64,000 nt of DNA from Devosia sp. Leaf420. GTDB taxonomy: Bacteria > Pseudomonadota > Alphaproteobacteria > Rhizobiales > Devosiaceae. The notes beneath the pieces were generated by a model. It saw only the letters and a list, made by a program, of their open reading frames with translations. It was not told the origin of the DNA and did no database searches. The position numbers were made by a program, and so were the translations under genes. Location: NCBI RefSeq assembly GCF_001425445.1, contig NZ_LMQU01000010.1, positions 193,501-257,500 of the forward strand. Reading direction: 5' to 3'. The stretch's first letter is position 1. The number at the start of each line of letters is the position of its first letter. Shown here piece after piece: positions 62,829-64,000 of the stretch.

Positions 62829-64000
62829 ATGCTAGTCTCACTTTCGTCTATTCGCGCCAAACTAATCGGTGCCTTTGCTGTTATGACCGTGTTGATCGCG
62901 ACGCTAGGAGCCGTCAGCTTCTGGGGCGCATCGCAACTCACAGGTAGCGTCAACAATCTGGCCAATGGCATCCTTCCTAGAGTTGCACTGGCCGAAACCC
63001 TGCGAGGGGATATATTCAACACGCGAGTAAGCGTCCTGTCTCACCTAGCCGCCGAGACGGATGCTGATCGCGATGCTCAGCGGAGCATATTCGACGAGCG
63101 ATCAGGCATCGTGACCACCGACATCGCCAAGTATGAAGCGATCGCACGCACCGCCGAAGAGATCGCTTTGATCGCTGAGCTTAAAGAAACTTGGAACTCA
63201 TACATCACACAAGTGCCGGACATCATGGCTATGTCGGACAATGGTCAGCAAACGTTGGCCTACCAGACGAACAATCAGCGCCTAAAGCCGCTCGCTCTGG
63301 CAAACGCGGAAGTGGCAGAGAAGCTTGCTGACCACAACCGAATCGAATCCGAGAAAGCAACAGTCGCTGCCGACCAGTTATCCAGCCTTATCAATTTGAT
63401 CCTCATCAGTGGCGTGTTGATCGCAATAGCGGTTACGTGCAGCTTTGCTACCTTGATTATTCGGACAATCGCTCGCGGGATTGACGATATCATCAGGCCT
63501 ATGCACGCCCTCGCTGCAGGAGACCTCTCGGTGGACGTGCCGATGCGCAATGCCAAGACAGAGCTAGGGAAGATCGCCGATGCGGTTGAGGTGTTCAAGC
63601 TGAACATGATCAAGGGGCGTGAGTTAGAAGACGAGAAGGTCGCTGCGCAGCACCGCAGCGCTGCCGATGCCAGGATGATGGCTGAGCTCCAGTCTGAGAT
63701 CGCTGTCGTCGTGGAAGCTGGCATAGATGGCGATTTCACAAAGCGGGTCGTATCCAGGTTCGAAGATCCAAAACTTGCCGAACTCGCAGGCGGAGTGAAC
63801 GTCTTGGTCGAAACCGTCCAGAATGGACTTGGAGAGACCAGCAGGGTTTTGTCCGCGATGGCAAACGCTGAACTCACCGAACGCGTCAACGGCAATTACA
63901 AGGGCGCTTTCGAACAGCTCAAATCCGACACCAACAGCGTCGCTCGGCGTTTGACCGACATCATGATGCAGTTGCGGGGGACGTCGGCTTCATTGAAAAC
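62829..64000 (+). CDS. Methyl-accepting chemotaxis protein with 4-helix-bundle sensor (3' end outside window)
   Basis: The frame from the ATG at 62829 runs off the window after about 390 codons. Helix 1 (about 10-33), a four-helix-bundle (4HB_MCP) periplasmic sensor (about 35-190, with L-P-R-V-A-L-A-E-T-L-R-G-D), helix 2 (about 195-220), HAMP (P-M-H-A-L-A-A-G-D-L-S-V-D-V-P), and a second HAMP-like unit with E-R-V-N-G-N-Y-K-G-A-F. The signalling tip lies beyond the end. It is the third receptor of the same subfamily in the window, again with an unrelated sensor. Confidence 0.85.
   Translation, partial: MLVSLSSIRAKLIGAFAVMTVLIATLGAVSFWGASQLTGSVNNLANGILPRVALAETLRGDIFNTRVSVLSHLAAETDADRDAQRSIFDERSGIVTTDIAKYEAIARTAEEIALIAELKETWNSYITQVPDIMAMSDNGQQTLAYQTNNQRLKPLALANAEVAEKLADHNRIESEKATVAADQLSSLINLILISGVLIAIAVTCSFATLIIRTIARGIDDIIRPMHALAAGDLSVDVPMRNAKTELGKIADAVEVFKLNMIKGRELEDEKVAAQHRSAADARMMAELQSEIAVVVEAGIDGDFTKRVVSRFEDPKLAELAGGVNVLVETVQNGLGETSRVLSAMANAELTERVNGNYKGAFEQLKSDTNSVARRLTDIMMQLRGTSASLK

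Noticed and set aside
1..64000. CRISPR arrays, rRNA genes and complete tRNA genes
   Set aside because: No regularly spaced repeats and no full tRNA or rRNA sequence were seen in the intergenic spaces; only one possible tRNA-Ser 3' fragment was noted.

Overview
The window looks like chromosome from a GC-rich alphaproteobacterium, probably order Hyphomicrobiales and perhaps Devosia-like. The evidence is a fused PhaAB-type Mrp antiporter, a DmeR/DmeF metal-export pair, chemoreceptors ending in a W-x-E-F tail, and ROK- and LacI-controlled sugar operons. The genus is inference; there is no rRNA gene or complete tRNA gene in the window to settle it.

Layout. (1) 1-9.7 kb, cell envelope: a DprE1-like FAD oxidase (cut by the window start), a four-helix EamA/SMR carrier, an NAD-dependent epimerase and a class III aminotransferase form one operon. 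It converges on a GT-C-type membrane glycosyltransferase. A polyprenyl-phosphate sugar-phosphotransferase and a Wzz-like chain-length protein with a degenerate tyrosine-kinase domain follow. (2) 9.7-15.6 kb: a complete Mrp/Pha cation/proton antiporter operon on the minus strand. (3) 15.9-22.3 kb: a stand-alone membrane domain of the glucose-dehydrogenase type, an MCP-CheW pair, dmeR-dmeF with a palindromic operator, and a divergent MFS/ArsR pair with two identical operators.

(4) 22.4-46.3 kb is an accessory island. It holds a possible tRNA-Ser 3'-end fragment, an orphan Phd antitoxin, a broken GGDEF gene, a tyrosine integrase, a seven-gene GTPase/caspase/MBL operon, a membrane-anchored alpha/beta hydrolase, a 604-residue protein with nuclease-like motifs, an HNH protein, a copper-type glutaredoxin-MauE/DUF305 operon, and a decayed IS110 element next to a scrap of an ABC ATPase.

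The seven-gene operon (27.3-37.4 kb) is the highlight. GASH, DO-GTPase2, DO-GTPase1, GAP1-EAD, caspase-EAD and a second caspase are joined by five successive ATGA overlaps, and an MBL hydrolase follows after 3 bp. The GAP1 protein and the first caspase end in the same effector-associated domain, which suggests that the GTPase module recruits and releases the protease by like-with-like EAD contact. This matches a class of NTP-dependent conflict systems predicted by comparative genomics. Its trigger and target cannot be read from sequence.

(5) 46.3-64 kb: a second MCP, then L-arabinose use. A ROK repressor is divergent from araB-araA-araD plus a Gfo/Idh dehydrogenase. Facing it is a LacI-regulated operon (regulator, binding protein, two permeases, GH127 beta-L-arabinofuranosidase, ABC ATPase) that would import and split arabinose oligosaccharides, probably of plant origin. 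A third MCP runs off the window end.
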